DNA of 64,000 nt, taken from positions 14,309,515 to 14,373,514 of the forward strand of contig CM077007.1 in the NCBI GenBank assembly GCA_039090855.1. The letters are read 5' to 3'. Position numbers and translations under genes: made by a program. This document shows positions 34,116-44,329 of the stretch, in pieces (the first letter of the stretch is position 1; each line of letters starts with the position of its first letter). Origin of the DNA: Macrothele yani. Its lineage: Eukaryota; Arthropoda; Arachnida; Araneae; Macrothelidae. The notes beneath the pieces were generated by a model. The model was not told where the DNA came from, searched no databases, and was given only the letters and a program-made list of their open reading frames with translations.

Positions 34116-34454
34116 TTAACCTTGACGGTTTAGGTTATTTTTCAACAAATCCTGCCAGATGTTAGGCAGGGAAAATCCTTTGCAGTCATTGATGATGGAA
34201 TTTTTATTTTTCTCAATCTCTATTCCTTCTTTCAGCCTTCTGTTTTGAAAATTGCTTTGGAAACTGATGACTTTAAGGGAATTCCAATCCATGCTGTGCC
34301 CAGTTTCTCTAACATGTCTATCTAATCCAGTCTTGTTGGAGCCATTTTTTATAGCTGCTTTATGCTCTGCTATACGAGTTTCTAGTCTGCGACCTGTTTC
34401 ACCTATGTAAGATAGTCCACAACTACATTTTACTTCATAAACTACTCCTTGCAT
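34116..34454 (-). pseudogene. PLE 'B' GIY-YIG endonuclease domain (left arm)
   Basis: 112 codons: VVYEVKCSCGLSYIGETGRR, LETRIAEHKAAIKN, NKTGLDRHVRETGHSMDW. This is the GIY-YIG nuclease with the CxC and H...H finger-like residues usual in Penelope-type elements; Y, Y-I-G, R and E-type positions are present. The RT is missing, so it is only the C-terminal end of the original protein. The domain itself is uninterrupted to its natural stop. Confidence 0.8.
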
Positions 34455-34617
34455 TTTTAAAATATCTTCTTCTCTTTGAACTATTTTAGGGAAAAAATTT
34501 TTAATTTTTTTATTTTTTTTATTAGTAAGAAGTACAATATTAGGGTAGCTCCAAGTTTAGAGAATAAAGTTAAAAAAAATTTCCTAAAATAGTTCAAAGA
34601 GAAGAAGATATTTTAAA

Positions 34618-34960
34618 AATGCAAGGAGTAGTCTATGAAGTAAAATGTAGTTGTGGACTATCTTACATAGGTGAAACAGGTCAGACACTAGAAAACTTCG
34701 TATAGCAGAGCATAAAGCAGCTATAAAAAATGGCTCAAACAAGACTGGATTAGATAGACATGTTAGAGAAACTGGGCACAGCAAGGATTGGAATTCCCTT
34801 AAAGTCTTCAGTTTCCAAAGCCATTTTCAAAACAGAAAACTGAAAGAAGGAATAGAGATTGAGAAAAATAAAAATTCCATCATCAATGACTGCAAAGGAT
34901 TTTTCCTGCCTAACATCTGGCAGGATTTGTTGAAAAATAACCTAAACCGTCAAGGTTAAC
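34618..34960 (+). pseudogene. PLE 'B' GIY-YIG domain, inverted second copy (right arm)
   Basis: Begins QGVVYEVKCSCGLSYIGETG like the left arm, then a deletion shifts the frame after GETGQ. The remaining sequence can be followed to the equivalent of the stop near 34960. The copies differ by a few percent. Confidence 0.75.
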
Positions 34961-35005
34961 CGTAACCGCGATAGTGACAGGAATAAGTGACAACAACAAG
35001 ACAGC

Positions 35006-35034
35006 CTGAAGAAGGAGAAGAGTTTTCTCCGAAA
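35006..35034 (+). ncRNA. hammerhead-like motif, right arm of PLE 'B'
   Basis: CTGAAGA, A, hairpin GGAGA-AGAGTTT-TCTCC with a perfect 5-bp stem, then GAAA. A compensated difference from the left arm (TCTCT) restores a Watson-Crick pair. Confidence 0.5.
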
Positions 35035-35119
35035 ATTTGCAATTTAAATGAAAAAATTTCCTAGTAAAATTCCCATAATAGTTGTTTTAGATTAGTAATT
35101 GAATACTAACTATATTTTT

Positions 35120-36749
35120 CTGATGTCAAAATCTCAGTATATCTTTCCTTTTTGTTTTTAGTAATTTCCTAGAAAAGGTTAGTGGTTTAAAACCTTTTTC
35201 TTTCTTTCACAAACATTAGTTGTTTAAAACTTTTAAGATGCAGAAAGTTACTGAGTTTTTCAAATTCTGCAAAAGCAGTTCAAGCACTCTGTCAATGTAT
35301 AAAATAAAAATTATGTACATACATTTCACATCCATCATGATTTCTGAAGTTCACTGAGTTTAAAAAGTGGTGAACAAAATTTACTTCATGAAATGAAGAT
35401 ATATTCCTTATTGCACAAACTGAAAAATGTTTTCTTCATTGCCCAAATCGGGGGGGGGGGGGGGGACTTATGTTTTTCTCACTGTGTTTGAGTCAATCCA
35501 GTTTTTCATTTTCTGCAGTTTTCCTGCGTGACACTCTAGTAAATTTCTGTTCAGAAAACGAATTCGAATAAATGCTTGGATTCTGCAAAACAGACTAATA
35601 GCGTCTTTGTTGACAGATGGAAAATGTTTTCTATCTCATTTATGAGTTCCTGAATAACACCTTTCCCTTTTCTAAATGTCCTACAGTGAACTGCTCAGAA
35701 AAGCTGTTCAAAAAATCTGTTCATATTCTTGGGATAATTTGTATCACAATATTATCCTAGGAATATGATGGTACTGTCAAACAGCCATCAGATATGTCTT
35801 AGTTTCAGAATTAGTTTCAGGGCAGTTTTTGAAATAGTTCCTAAAGAAGGATCTTCATCGGAAAGAGATAAAGATCTTTCTTATAAACACAAAAGGGTGT
35901 GGAAAACAATGTCTCGTCCTTTTGTGTTTATATGCGTATTTCAGCATGTTGCATCGGCACATGGCATTTCGTTAAAAAAACGGAAGTAAAAATCAACACT
36001 CAGTGTACAACTTAAATAAAAGACAACGTGAAACAAATACTACAAAGTACAAACCAAGAAAAGGTGCGAGCGTGCAAAACCATAACAGAAGAAAATCGGG
36101 TCTTGTAGGGAAGTTGACAATTGAAGCTCGGGAAGCAGGCCAGTGCGATGATATAGAAACAAATGGCCAATCCTTTTTCCACCCACCCTTTCAGACACAG
36201 GTCGGCAATCAGTTCCTCAAAGGGACAGACTAGCCCTTTCCTCTGTAAAGCCCTGACTGACTCTCAACTCATGTTCAATGATTAAGGAAAACAACTGATT
36301 ATTTCCTTTAAAGACTTTGTTCATAAATAGATAAAGATCCTTTTACAACTTCTAATTAGAGAGCCACTTTTTGGCACATGTCAGATTTTGAAAAAATCAA
36401 GGCCTCATCACAGTTCCTCAAATTTGTCTGCATTTGAATTCTGCCTACAAACATGCAGACAATTTGCCCTGATCAAGTCAGAGAAGATACTAATCACATC
36501 AACCAATGTGTAATGTTTACATCAGCAATAAACTGCAACAACAGTTCCACCAACCAGGAGCAAATTTTTTTTCTCTCTCTTACTTAACAAAAAACAACAT
36601 TTCAAAGCTTCACACATGCATATATAAATGAAAACCAATGCTTCAGACTAGTAAAGAGAAGTAAAATGTTCACAGGAAATGTCAACATTATTTCACATAG
36701 TTTTAAGCATCACAGCCTACTAACTCATGGTATACAACATATTTACTGT
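35120..36749. other. intron sequence without recognised genes
   Basis: Holds a 16-base poly(G) at 35450-35465 and a perfect hairpin near 35884-35934 (TATAAACACAAAAGG and its complement). A 76-codon frame at 36003-36233 is rich in Arg, Lys, Asn and Gln and has no known motif. Confidence 0.4.
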
Positions 36750-36804
36750 TAAGAAGGTAGTGTAGAACAGGCTAAGTTACGTATAAAAGTTTAATGCAAA
36801 TATG

Positions 36805-36832
36805 TTTCAGCCATTACTATGGCCTTCATCAG
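36805..36832 (-). ncRNA. hammerhead-like motif, left arm of PLE 'A'
   Basis: Minus strand: CTGATGA (the canonical first core box), A, hairpin GGCC-ATAGTAAT-GGCT, then GAAA. Confidence 0.5.
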
Positions 36833-37101
36833 TGCGACTACAATTGGTTTACACTGCCAGATTGGAAAGGTAAGTTTTGTAATGGTAACTTCGGGTGATG
36901 TGATGCTATGAGGGATTTACAGATGTAAGGAACGAAAATAGGGAGCTCACAGTTGCAATTTTTGGAAAATAAAATTTCCAAACTTTCTCTAAACCTCAGA
37001 GCATATCGATTTTGGAAGGGAGCCAACTTTTTAGTATTGGACCAAAGTAGAATAGCAGAAGTGTCAGCCATGGTAAGAAGGGATAAAGCAGATGAAGGTT
37101 G

Positions 37102-37905
37102 TTATCCAAATTTCACATCAGATTTGTGTACCTGAAGTCTTGAGAGAATTTTCCGGAATGAACTTCCTATGTATGCGGTTAATCCAACGTTAGTCCTGAT
37201 CGGAATTTTATACACTCCAGGCAAAGAAAACGGAGGTCTTGGGTCTCTGTTATTACAGAGTATAACAGAAATTGAAGGGGAAGAACGAATGGCAAGTCTA
37301 TATCCTTCTCTTTTGAATATACTGATGAGTTTGTAGGCAGAAGGTTCGTGGTAAGGGATTGAGCCAGCAAACGTTAGTTCCTTTTTTGGTGAAACAGGTT
37401 GAAGAGCAACAACTGGTTTTTTCTTTGCATTTTGAATTAATTTAGAAACCAGGAGAGGGGGAAAGCTATGTTGAGTAGCAATCAAGCGGATGTTTGCTAA
37501 TTCATTTGTTAGATTAACTTCCGTGTTACAAACCAAATGAGCTCTATGAATGAGAGACTTGAGGGCTGACGACAGTTTATATTGGTAGAAGGTATGAGAA
37601 TTGAAAGGAATAATGCTATTGGTAGAAACTGGTTTTCGATAGACAGAAGTGGAAAGAAGATTATTATATTTTGAGACGCTGACATCCAAGAAATTTATCT
37701 TGCCATCAATTTCTTCATTAATAGTGAATCTAATGGACGGGAATTTTTCAGTGATTAAATTTGTGAGTTGCGATAGATGTTTTTTAGGATGAGGCCAGAT
37801 GACAAAAATATCGTCGACATAACGGAGCCATAAGGTAGGTTGTTGGTCATGTTGCATCAATATTGATTGCTCAATATTTTGCAGGTATACGTTCTTCCCC
37901 TTCAA
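37102..37905 (-). pseudogene. PLE 'A' reverse transcriptase (C-terminal half) with GIY-YIG domain
   Basis: 267 codons without a break. Starts inside the RT palm; the Met at 37905 is only the first one after the truncation. LWLRYVDDIFVIWPHPKKHL holds the intact catalytic YVDD box. GKINFLDVSVSK and TSVYRKPVSTNSIIPFNSHT are the next PLE RT blocks, followed by thumb and linker. PGVYKIPIRTNVGLTAYIGS then SFRKILSRL is the GIY-YIG domain. The RT N-terminal half is missing through 5' truncation at the inversion junction near 37890, so it could not have worked alone. Confidence 0.85.
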
Positions 37906-38066
37906 TTTCTGTTATACTCTGTAATGACAGAGACCCAAGACCTCCGCTTTCTTCGCCTGGAGTGTATAAAATTCCGATCAAGACTAACGTTGGATTAACC
38001 GCATACATAGGAAGTTCATTCCGGAAAATTCTCTCAAGACTTCAAAAGAACACAAATCTGATGTGA
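37891..38066 (+). pseudogene. PLE 'A' GIY-YIG domain, inverted second copy
   Basis: Plus-strand frame with SSPSISVILCNDRDPRPP, PGVYKIPIKTNVGLTAYIGS and SFRKILSRLQ, matching the end of the minus-strand ORF with two or three substitutions. It continues as far as the same natural end of the domain. Confidence 0.8.
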
Positions 38067-38346
38067 AATTTGGATAACAACCTTCATCTGCTTTATCCCT
38101 TCTTATCATGGCTGACACTTCTGCTATTCCACTTTGGTCCGATACTAAAAAGTTGGCTCCCTTCCAAAATTGATATGCTCTGAGGTTTAGAGAAAGTTTG
38201 GAAATTTTATTTTCCAAAAATTGCAACTCTGAGCTCCCCATTTTCGTTCCTTACATCTGGAAATCCCTCATAGCATCACATCACCCGAAGTTACCATTAC
38301 AAAACTTACCTTTCCAATCTGGCAACGTAAACCAATCGTAGTCGCA

Positions 38347-38374
38347 CTGATGAAGGCTATAGTAATGGCTGAAA
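38347..38374 (+). ncRNA. hammerhead-like motif, right arm of PLE 'A'
   Basis: CTGATGA, A, hairpin GGCT-ATAGTAAT-GGCT, then GAAA. The C to T change in the stem keeps a G-T pair. Confidence 0.45.
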
Positions 38375-38790
38375 TATATTTGCATTAAACTTTTATACGT
38401 AACTTAGCCTGTTCTACACTACCCTCTTCTTAATTTGTTTGTTAGTTACGTGCATTGCCTACCAAAAAAAAGAAAAAAAAAAGTACAATTCCACACTTTT
38501 TTTTTTTTTTTTTTAAGAGTTCAATGAGAAAAACTGGCATCTTAATATTAGTATATTCCTTACATTTGCTTCAATTTGCCACACTGAAACTTTTGCATGT
38601 TGCAACTCATAAGTAGGTTATTTTAAAATATAGCCTACTTATCTATTTTAAGAAAATCTTCAATAAAAATCTACTTTAAGAAAATCTTCAATACATATGA
38701 ATGTAGAAATGAAATAGTAAGAAAATAATTGACAAAAACCAGTGAAGTACTTATGATTGCTAGATAATGAATTTGATGGAAAAGGTTTTC

Positions 38791-39860
38791 CATCAAATCT
38801 GTTTTCTGGCAATTTTTTTCCTAGTAATTAATGACTTCATGGCTTCCTCTTATTACTTTCAGTATTATAAATATTTAACGGGAATTATCGAGGATAAATT
38901 TATTAGGTACATTACCTCTCAAATTTTCGATCTAAACACTAGATCTTCGTCAGGAGTTCTTGCTTCCTTCTACTTCCACAGGTCTAGTGACCAAGCCTGA
39001 TGGATTTTCCATCCAGCATGGTCATTGATGTTGCCACCTTGTGTCTTGTAAATTTCCAGGGATTCCTCTAATTTCTGGATAATTGCATGGGATTGATATT
39101 CGATCACTTTTAAGGAGTCCTAGTCCATTTTGTGGCCAGTTTCTTATGTGCCTGTCTAATCCTGTTTTATTTGAGCTGTTCCTTATTGCTGCTTTGTGTT
39201 CTTTAATTCTGGTGGTTAACCTTCTTCCTGTTTCTCCTATATATGGTAATCCACAAGAACAAACTATTTTATAAATGACTCCTTCCTGGAGTAAAGTATT
39301 TTCTTCTTTTTGTTTTAGGGATAGTAAGTATTTTTTAATTTTGTTATTCAAACCTGGAGCTAACCTAATTTTATATTTAGTGCTGATTTTTTTCAGTTTT
39401 TCAAACAGTCCCTTGTGGTAAGTGACTTTTCTTGTGAATAAATATTCAATTTTCTCCTTATTTTTGTCTGTAGTGCCTGTTCTGTTCCTAGTAGGATTTT
39501 CGTCCAGTAGTTCACGAATTTCTTTTGAAGGGTAATCATTTTCTAATAAGATTGATTTTAACTTATTTTTATTTTTTTCTTAGCTTCTGAAGTTGAATTC
39601 AGCTTTTCAACTTTCTCTTTAAATTGTAAAGCTACATTTTTCTTTATATAATTAGGGTGATCTAATTTATAATTTAAAATTTTTCCTGTATTTGTAGGCT
39701 ACTAGTATAATTCTGTGGTAATATATTTTTCTTCCCACCTCAAAGTAATATCTAGGTAATTTAGCTTATTTTCGTTTTGCTCTTCTAAAGTGAATTTTAG
39801 GGATTCATCTTGGGCATTAATTTTTTCCATCAAATTCATTCTCTGACAATTCTAAATACT
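38791..39860 (-). pseudogene. Penelope-like element 'C', RT end plus GIY-YIG endonuclease
   Basis: Minus-strand pieces in order: MNLMEKINAQDESLKFTLEE, NENKLNYLDITLRWEEK (PLE RT block LxFLDVTL), NYKLDHPNYIKKNVALQFKE, KSILLENDYPSKEIRELLDE, then IYKIVCSCGLPYIGETGRRL, TTRIKEHKAAIRN and TGLDRHI of the GIY-YIG domain (39351-39022). A few stops and shifts interrupt it, and its last part diverges after RNWPQNG. The 3' UTR continues to about 38800 with a hammerhead-like motif. Confidence 0.75.
38925..38953 (-). ncRNA. hammerhead-like motif of PLE 'C'
   Basis: Minus strand: CTGACGA, A, hairpin GATCTA-GTGTT-TAGATC with a perfect 6-bp stem, then GAAA. Confidence 0.5.
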
Positions 39861-39996
39861 TTCGATGGTTTTTATTAATCATTTATTATCAATCATTTTT
39901 CTACCCTGTCACTTCTCTCTCTGCTACACTGAGATAGTATTGAAGATTTTATTAAAGTAGCTTTCATAATAAATTGCAACATGCAAAAGTTTTCGT

Positions 39997-40580
39997 ATAG
40001 CCGCATGTTTTTTCAACACTCAAAAACTTGAGTAACATTTGTAATTAGTCCCTTGTTTGTATTTGGGACACTTAGAATTAGAATGAAAAAAAAAAAAAAA
40101 GAAAAAAACTTTTTTTACAGATTGAGACTAAATCTTTCCAATAAACTTGAAAATCAAAATAAAAAAACTAAAACAAACAGCCCATCAGAAAAATAAAAAT
40201 TTAATGCAAATATGGGCAATATTCTATTTTTCTAGAAGTCAACTGAAGAGGCATAAGAATCAAATGCTTTAAAATACAGGAGTGATATTCAACAAGTATT
40301 GTTGTGATGGAAGATATACAATGATGGTTAATTACATAAAGAGGGAAACCAGGCAAAGTGAGACAAATTCAAGTTAAGGTCACACAATCAACATGCAATT
40401 CTTCAAACTTAATGCACAATTAAAAGCCGTGAAGCAGAATACATAATTCACACTAACTATCAAATATACGAAAGATAGAGTGCATAGAAATAAACTTCAT
40501 TATTACTAAAAAAAATGCTGTGGTACAAATGATGAAAACAATGTAAATATGACTTCAATAAATTTAAGTTGCTTCTTTAC
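39997..40580. other. intron sequence, no gene
   Basis: AT-rich; nothing recognised up to the splice donor of the exon at 40581. Confidence 0.4.
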
Positions 40581-40662
40581 CTTCTAATTGAGCAAGGTAT
40601 TTTGCTCTTTCAGCTTGTGATAATTTGATTTCAAGGTTATTTATTTCATCTTCAGTAGCTTT
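40581..40662 (-). CDS. host gene, internal exon (coiled coil)
   Basis: Acceptor TTGCATATAG and donor GTAAAG border an 82-nt exon reading KATEDEINNLEIKLSQAERA then KYLAQLE plus one G carried over. The heptad-like spacing of Ile, Leu and Tyr with many Glu and Lys indicates a coiled coil. The carried G plus TT from the next exon gives Val, so splicing phases agree. Confidence 0.75.
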
Positions 40663-41120
40663 CTATATGCAAGAGAAAATGAAGTTTTACATACATAGAA
40701 GCCTGGAACAAAGATGTTGAAAGAAAGCAGAAATTTTAAGAAAGCATATTTATAAGGATTCCTTTAAATACATCTAAAGATGCAAGTTTATTAAAATGCA
40801 ACAAATAAAAATATCCATTTAAATCTCAATGCAACTGTTACCACAAAAAGTATCATTCTCACACATTTTCTACCTCCATATACCCCTTAAAATTTTATTA
40901 CCTTTGCTAAAATCAGTATTTCAATTCCTGCTTACTTCCATTGCAGTACATCTTACATTCTAAGCAGAACTCAGTTGTTCATGAATGAAAGAAACAAAAC
41001 TCCATCTTACTTATATGGCTTCTGGATGTGTTCAGCTATTAACAGGTTATATGAATAAACTAACAGTATATCTGGACAAATTATCATGCTTATGTTTATT
41101 CATACCTTTTACCCTATGTA
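40663..41120. other. intron sequence, no gene
   Basis: AT-rich, no features recognised before the Tc1 copy 2. Confidence 0.4.
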
Positions 41121-41129
41121 CACAGTCGA

Positions 41130-42201
41130 GTCACATTACTGTAACCACCAGCTAACATCCAGAGTAACCGTCGTGTGAAGCAGACAGCAGCTAGACGGGC
41201 TGAAAGTGACTCAATAAGGCGCTGGAAGGTGTTCACAGGTATGTAGAGCCATGCTGACCGCAGTGCATCTAGCAGCTGCTGGAGGGTGCGTGGTGGAGGA
41301 TCCATAAAGCAAACAACACAATCGAGGTGGTCCCACAGATGCTCAATTGGGTTTAAGTCTGGGGAATTAGGGGGCCAGAAAAATACTTTGAAGTCTTCAT
41401 CGTGCTATTCCAACCACTCTCTGACTTTTCTAGCTGGGTGACATGTCGCATTGTCGTGCTGGAAAATCCCATCCGACACAAGGAAGACAATCGGCATGTA
41501 TGGGTATACGTGGTCTGTAATGATGGATTCATAACAAATTCGGTTCATAGTGCCTTCCACAGGTATGAGTGGACCCCCAGAATGCCACAAAAACATTCTC
41601 CAGACCATAACGCTGCCCACATCAGCTTGTGTTCTTCCAGCAATGGTTGAAGAGTGTTTGTTCTCTGATGCTTCTTGTCTTTTATGCCAACGCCCATCTG
41701 TTCGATGAAGTAGAAAACGTGACTCATCACAGAAGGCAATCCTTGGCCAATCAGCGGAGGTCCAATTCCGATACTGCCGTGCAAATGTAAGCCGTTTTTG
41801 ACGATGCACCTTCGTTAGCATAGGTGCAGTGACCATCCATTTGCCTCAGAGCCCCATACGCAGAAGGGTTCGCTGAACTGTCGTTTTAGACACACTTACA
41901 GTAACCCCATGGCTCATTGGGCCAGCGAGTTGCTCCACTGGCCGAATGAACCATGGGGTTACTGATCGGCTCTCATGCACCTTTGCAGCCGACGTTCATC
42001 TCTCACATCAAAGGCACGTGGTGCTCTGCAGTTTACAAGTAGTCTATTCACAACAGTGCCATTTCTCCAATCACAATACAATTTAACCACAGCAGCATGC
42101 GAACAGTTTACAAACTGCGCTGTTTCAGAAATGCTGCCACCCTTGGCCCAAAAGCCGATAATCATCCCTTTTTGCAAATCTGATAAATTGCTTCTTTTAT
42201 C
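41130..42201 (-). pseudogene. Tc1 transposase, broken, copy 2
   Basis: Begins at the ATG at 42201 (MDKRSNLSDLQKGMIIGFWA). The HTH region continues to RMRADQ near 41960. There the inverted insertion and a frameshift break it. From 41836 the frame resumes: TKVHRQKRLTFARQYRNW, RIAFCDESRFLLHRTDG (first catalytic Asp kept), VGSVMVWRMFLWHSGG, DGIFQHDNATCHPA (second Asp). The D-L-N-P-I-E block lies in another frame after a stop near 41405, and MDPPPRTLQQLLDALRSA closes the protein at 41305-41130. At least three lesions. Confidence 0.85.
41899..41964. repeat. 27-bp inverted duplication inside Tc1 copy 2
   Basis: 41899-41925 and 41938-41964 are inverted copies (CAGTAACCCCATGG ... CCATGGGGTTACTG) with two mismatches and a 12-base loop GCGAGTTGCTCC-like. 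Copy 1 of the family lacks the second arm and has a short different sequence there. Confidence 0.85.
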
Positions 42202-42619
42202 CATAACAGCAATGAGTGATATGTTTTCAGAATGCCTACAGCACACCTTATATACCCTCCAAGCCAGCTCACGACACGTGCCTTCTTTTATTGGCTATGT
42301 GCTGTTGACGTCAAAAGTAAGAGGTGGTCACAATAATGTGACTCAACTGTGTATGACTGATCAAACAATCATGGTTTTGGAAGCTGCACTGTTGTACTGT
42401 ACCTGTTGGCTGCAGGGTTGCAGTCCACAAGTACAGCACAACAGTAGTTTAGCTTTAGCTTCAATGTAAAAGAAAAATGAGGGTACTTTCCCATTATATC
42501 AACCTAAGACGTTGACATTCCCATTATACAGGGTGATTCAAAAGTCCCCGAACTCTATATTTTAAAACGTATTTGCTGTAAAACCATAAAAGATATCCTA
42601 GTATTGCTGCTTGTGGCTG

Positions 42620-43700
42620 CTGTGTGTGACCTTGGGGAATGAGCTGCACCACGACACTATGCTTACGCAGGCGCTAGCGAGCAGTAACGTTCAATCAGCC
42701 ACAAGTCTCATGCAAGAACAGAGTCGCTTTGTTAGAAGTTTATTTTGCGGAAAAATCTTACCAACGTTGCATCCAGCTTTTTCAAAAGAAGTTTCCTGAT
42801 GCTTCTATACACCAGGGAAAACAACTGTGTATGACCTTGTGAACCGGTTTTGCGAGACAGGCAGTGTTCAGGATAAGCCTAAAAGCAGCCTGCCGGCCGT
42901 GGTGATCACCATGTTTCTGGAGAAAATTCACGTTTCTCTCCAGCGCTCTCTCCGGAAGTCACTTTCGTCTCAAGAGTTAGGGGCATCGTATTCAGGCTGC
43001 CAGAGGGCTACTAAACGTCTAAAGCTATGGCCGCACAGAATTCAAGTAGTGCAAGAGCTACGTCCTTTGGACTTGGAAAAGCGCATTGCCTACTGGCAAT
43101 GGTTAAAGAGTTTCATGCACAACAATGTGACTAACCAGCTTAACAACACTTTTTACAGTGACAAGGCATGTTTCATTTGAATGGATATGTCAATAGCCAA
43201 AACACTCGCATCTGGGCTGCGGAGAATCCACACGCATTGCATGAGGTTCGACTTCGCTGTCAGAAAGTTGGAGTGTGGTGCGCCATGTCTAGACAGCGAA
43301 TTGTAGGGCCATTTTTTTTTTTTTTTTCGACAACTGTCAATTCTGCTGTATATGAAGACATCATCCATCAATTTGTAGCGATGCTGGAAGAACACGAATG
43401 TTACTGTTGGTTTCAACAGGATGGACCAACGTGCCACACATCAAACGACACAATGGAGATGCTTCGTGAGTTCTTCCACGATTGATTAATCTCGAAAAAA
43501 CTTTGGCCGCCTCGCTCATCAGACTTTTATTTGTGGGGCTATCTAAAAGACACAGATTACCACAACAACCCTAAGATAGTACAGGAGCTGTGGAACAACA
43601 TCATTACAGCCGTCGAGGGACATACCAGCCAACACGCTGAAAAGTTTGTCTGCCAACATGTGTTGTTAAATGAATTTGTGTCACCAACAGAATGGTGAAC
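42620..43700 (+). pseudogene. mariner/Tc1-superfamily transposase relic
   Basis: Pieces in order: TVYDLVNRFCETGSVQDKPK (HTH region; the equivalent of VxRxxxRFrETGSVxDxpR), then after shifts FHLNGYVNSQNTRIWAAENP (first catalytic zone, preceded by SDKACF where SDEAHF is expected), VRLRCQKVGVWCAMSRQRIV, GPFF, CYCWFQQDGPTCHTSNDTME (second catalytic Asp), then PPRSSDFYLWGYLKD (third block) and NNPKIVQELWNNIITAVEGH. A T-run near 43313-43327 sits in the frame. The FHLxGYVNxQNxRIW style is a known widespread arthropod lineage. Several stops make it inactive. Confidence 0.8.
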
Positions 43701-43808
43701 AATTCCAGCATCTATTGTAAAGTGGTTTTCACTACCTGTAAGTATGAGTGTCAATATAATAGTATGTAAAAATAGCTATACATCACTATATTCATGGTAG
43801 AAATATTT

Positions 43809-43821
43809 GAATTCAGAGTTC
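43809..43821. repeat. SINE target duplication, left copy
   Basis: GAATTCAGAGTTC, repeated exactly at 44049-44061. Confidence 0.9.
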
Positions 43822-44048
43822 TTTTTTTTTTTTTTTTTTGATTGGAGGTTTAACGACCACCGTGAGCAACTCAATGGGCTATAAGCAGTCGCCCGTCCCT
43901 AATTTAGGGTCACTGGTTCCAGGGAAGGGAGAGAGCCAGTGCCGTAAGACAAACACAACATCCATGCCTGACCGGGATTCGAACCCGGACCCCTTACGGA
44001 CGAATGATCAGAGGCCAACGCCTTAGACCACTGCGCCACCGGAGCGGA
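43822..44048 (-). mobile_element. tRNA-derived SINE
   Basis: On the minus strand it starts TCCGCTCCGGTGGCGCAGTG, with A box TGGCGCAGTGG, and about 45 bases on a perfect B box GGGTTCGAATC, the split RNA polymerase III promoter of a tRNA gene. A tRNA-unrelated body follows (TTGTCTTACGGCACTGGCTC; GGGCGACTGCTTATAGCCC), then a poly(A) tail of about 18 (the T run at 43823-43840 on the plus strand). Exact 13-bp duplications surround it, as expected of LINE-driven insertion. It is well preserved, so recent. The window has a much older copy at 9555-9745. Confidence 0.92.
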
Positions 44049-44082
44049 GAATTCAGAGTTCGGGGACTTTTGAATCACCCTG

Positions 44083-44329
44083 TACCAACCTACATTATAC
44101 ACGTAACATTCCAATCAACGAATTATTATATAAACAAAAGTAGATCAGTAAATATAATGATTTAATTTATTAAAATTAAAAAAAAATCAGTAATAGAAAA
44201 AAAAATTCTTAATTTTTTTATTAATTGCAACCTTTCAAGACACAAACATCAGAATTGGTTTAACGTAAAGACTAACAAATCAATATGTGAAACAAAAAAA
44301 ATTTTAATCTACACTTCAATTTTTGGAAA
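44083..44329. other. AT-rich spacer
   Basis: Nothing recognised between the mariner-like element and the Merlin relic. Confidence 0.35.

Larger units (their letters stand above)
33917..35119. mobile_element. palindromic Penelope-like insertion 'B'
   Basis: Inverted dimer: 33971-34497 pairs with 34578-35104 around an A/T-rich spacer near 34537. Each arm is about 500 bases and carries the end of a PLE gene (GIY-YIG endonuclease) plus 3' UTR, with 3' ends pointing outward. About 40 unpaired bases (33930-33970) lie on the left. TAACTATATTCTT (33917-33929) and TAACTATATTTTT (35107-35119) form a 13-bp target duplication with one mismatch. Confidence 0.75.
36750..38432 (-). mobile_element. palindromic Penelope-like insertion 'A'
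   Basis: Arms of about 540 bases, 36750-37287 and 37891-38432, are inverted copies holding the PLE C-terminus and 3' UTR with outward 3' ends. Between them the left element extends further upstream into its RT domain (to about 37890). So this is a longer PLE fragment fused at its 5' break to a shorter inverted copy. Arms are close to identical. A target duplication could not be fixed. Confidence 0.8.
38583..39996. repeat. diverged inverted repeats flanking PLE 'C'
   Basis: 38583-38790 pairs with 39825-39996 in inverted orientation with many gaps. Landmarks are ACTTTTGCATGTTGCAA, AAGATTTTCTTAAAGTAG and CCATCAAATTCATTATCTAG. They may be the pLTR-like ends of the PLE they enclose. The left arm ends in a small palindrome GATGGAAAAGGTTTTCCATC. 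Confidence 0.55.
41121..42351 (-). mobile_element. Tc1-family transposon, copy 2
   Basis: 1231 bp, TA target on both sides (41119-41120, 42352-42353), terminal repeats CACAGTCGAGTCACATTACT and its near complement at the right end. Same family as 7075-8294. It differs by point changes and by an inverted insertion at 41938-41964. Confidence 0.9.
42529..44082 (+). mobile_element. mariner/Tc1-superfamily transposon with a nested SINE
   Basis: TA target at 42527-42528 and 44083-44084. Terminal repeats begin CAGGGTGATTCAAAAGTCCC and pair over about 27 bases. The original element was about 1.31 kb; a SINE of 227 bp plus its 13-bp duplication was added within the right end. Transposase is on the plus strand and decayed. 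Confidence 0.88.

Noticed and set aside
35820..35934. Hammerhead-like motif near 35838-35870
   Set aside because: CTAAAGAAGGATC and GGAAA are present, but the stem does not abut GAAA and no palindromic insert surrounds it.
43838..44026. 62-codon ORF and a functional tRNA gene at 43.8-44.05 kb
   Set aside because: The sequence is a SINE with tail and target duplication; the tRNA-like head is followed by a SINE body, and the ORF is incidental.
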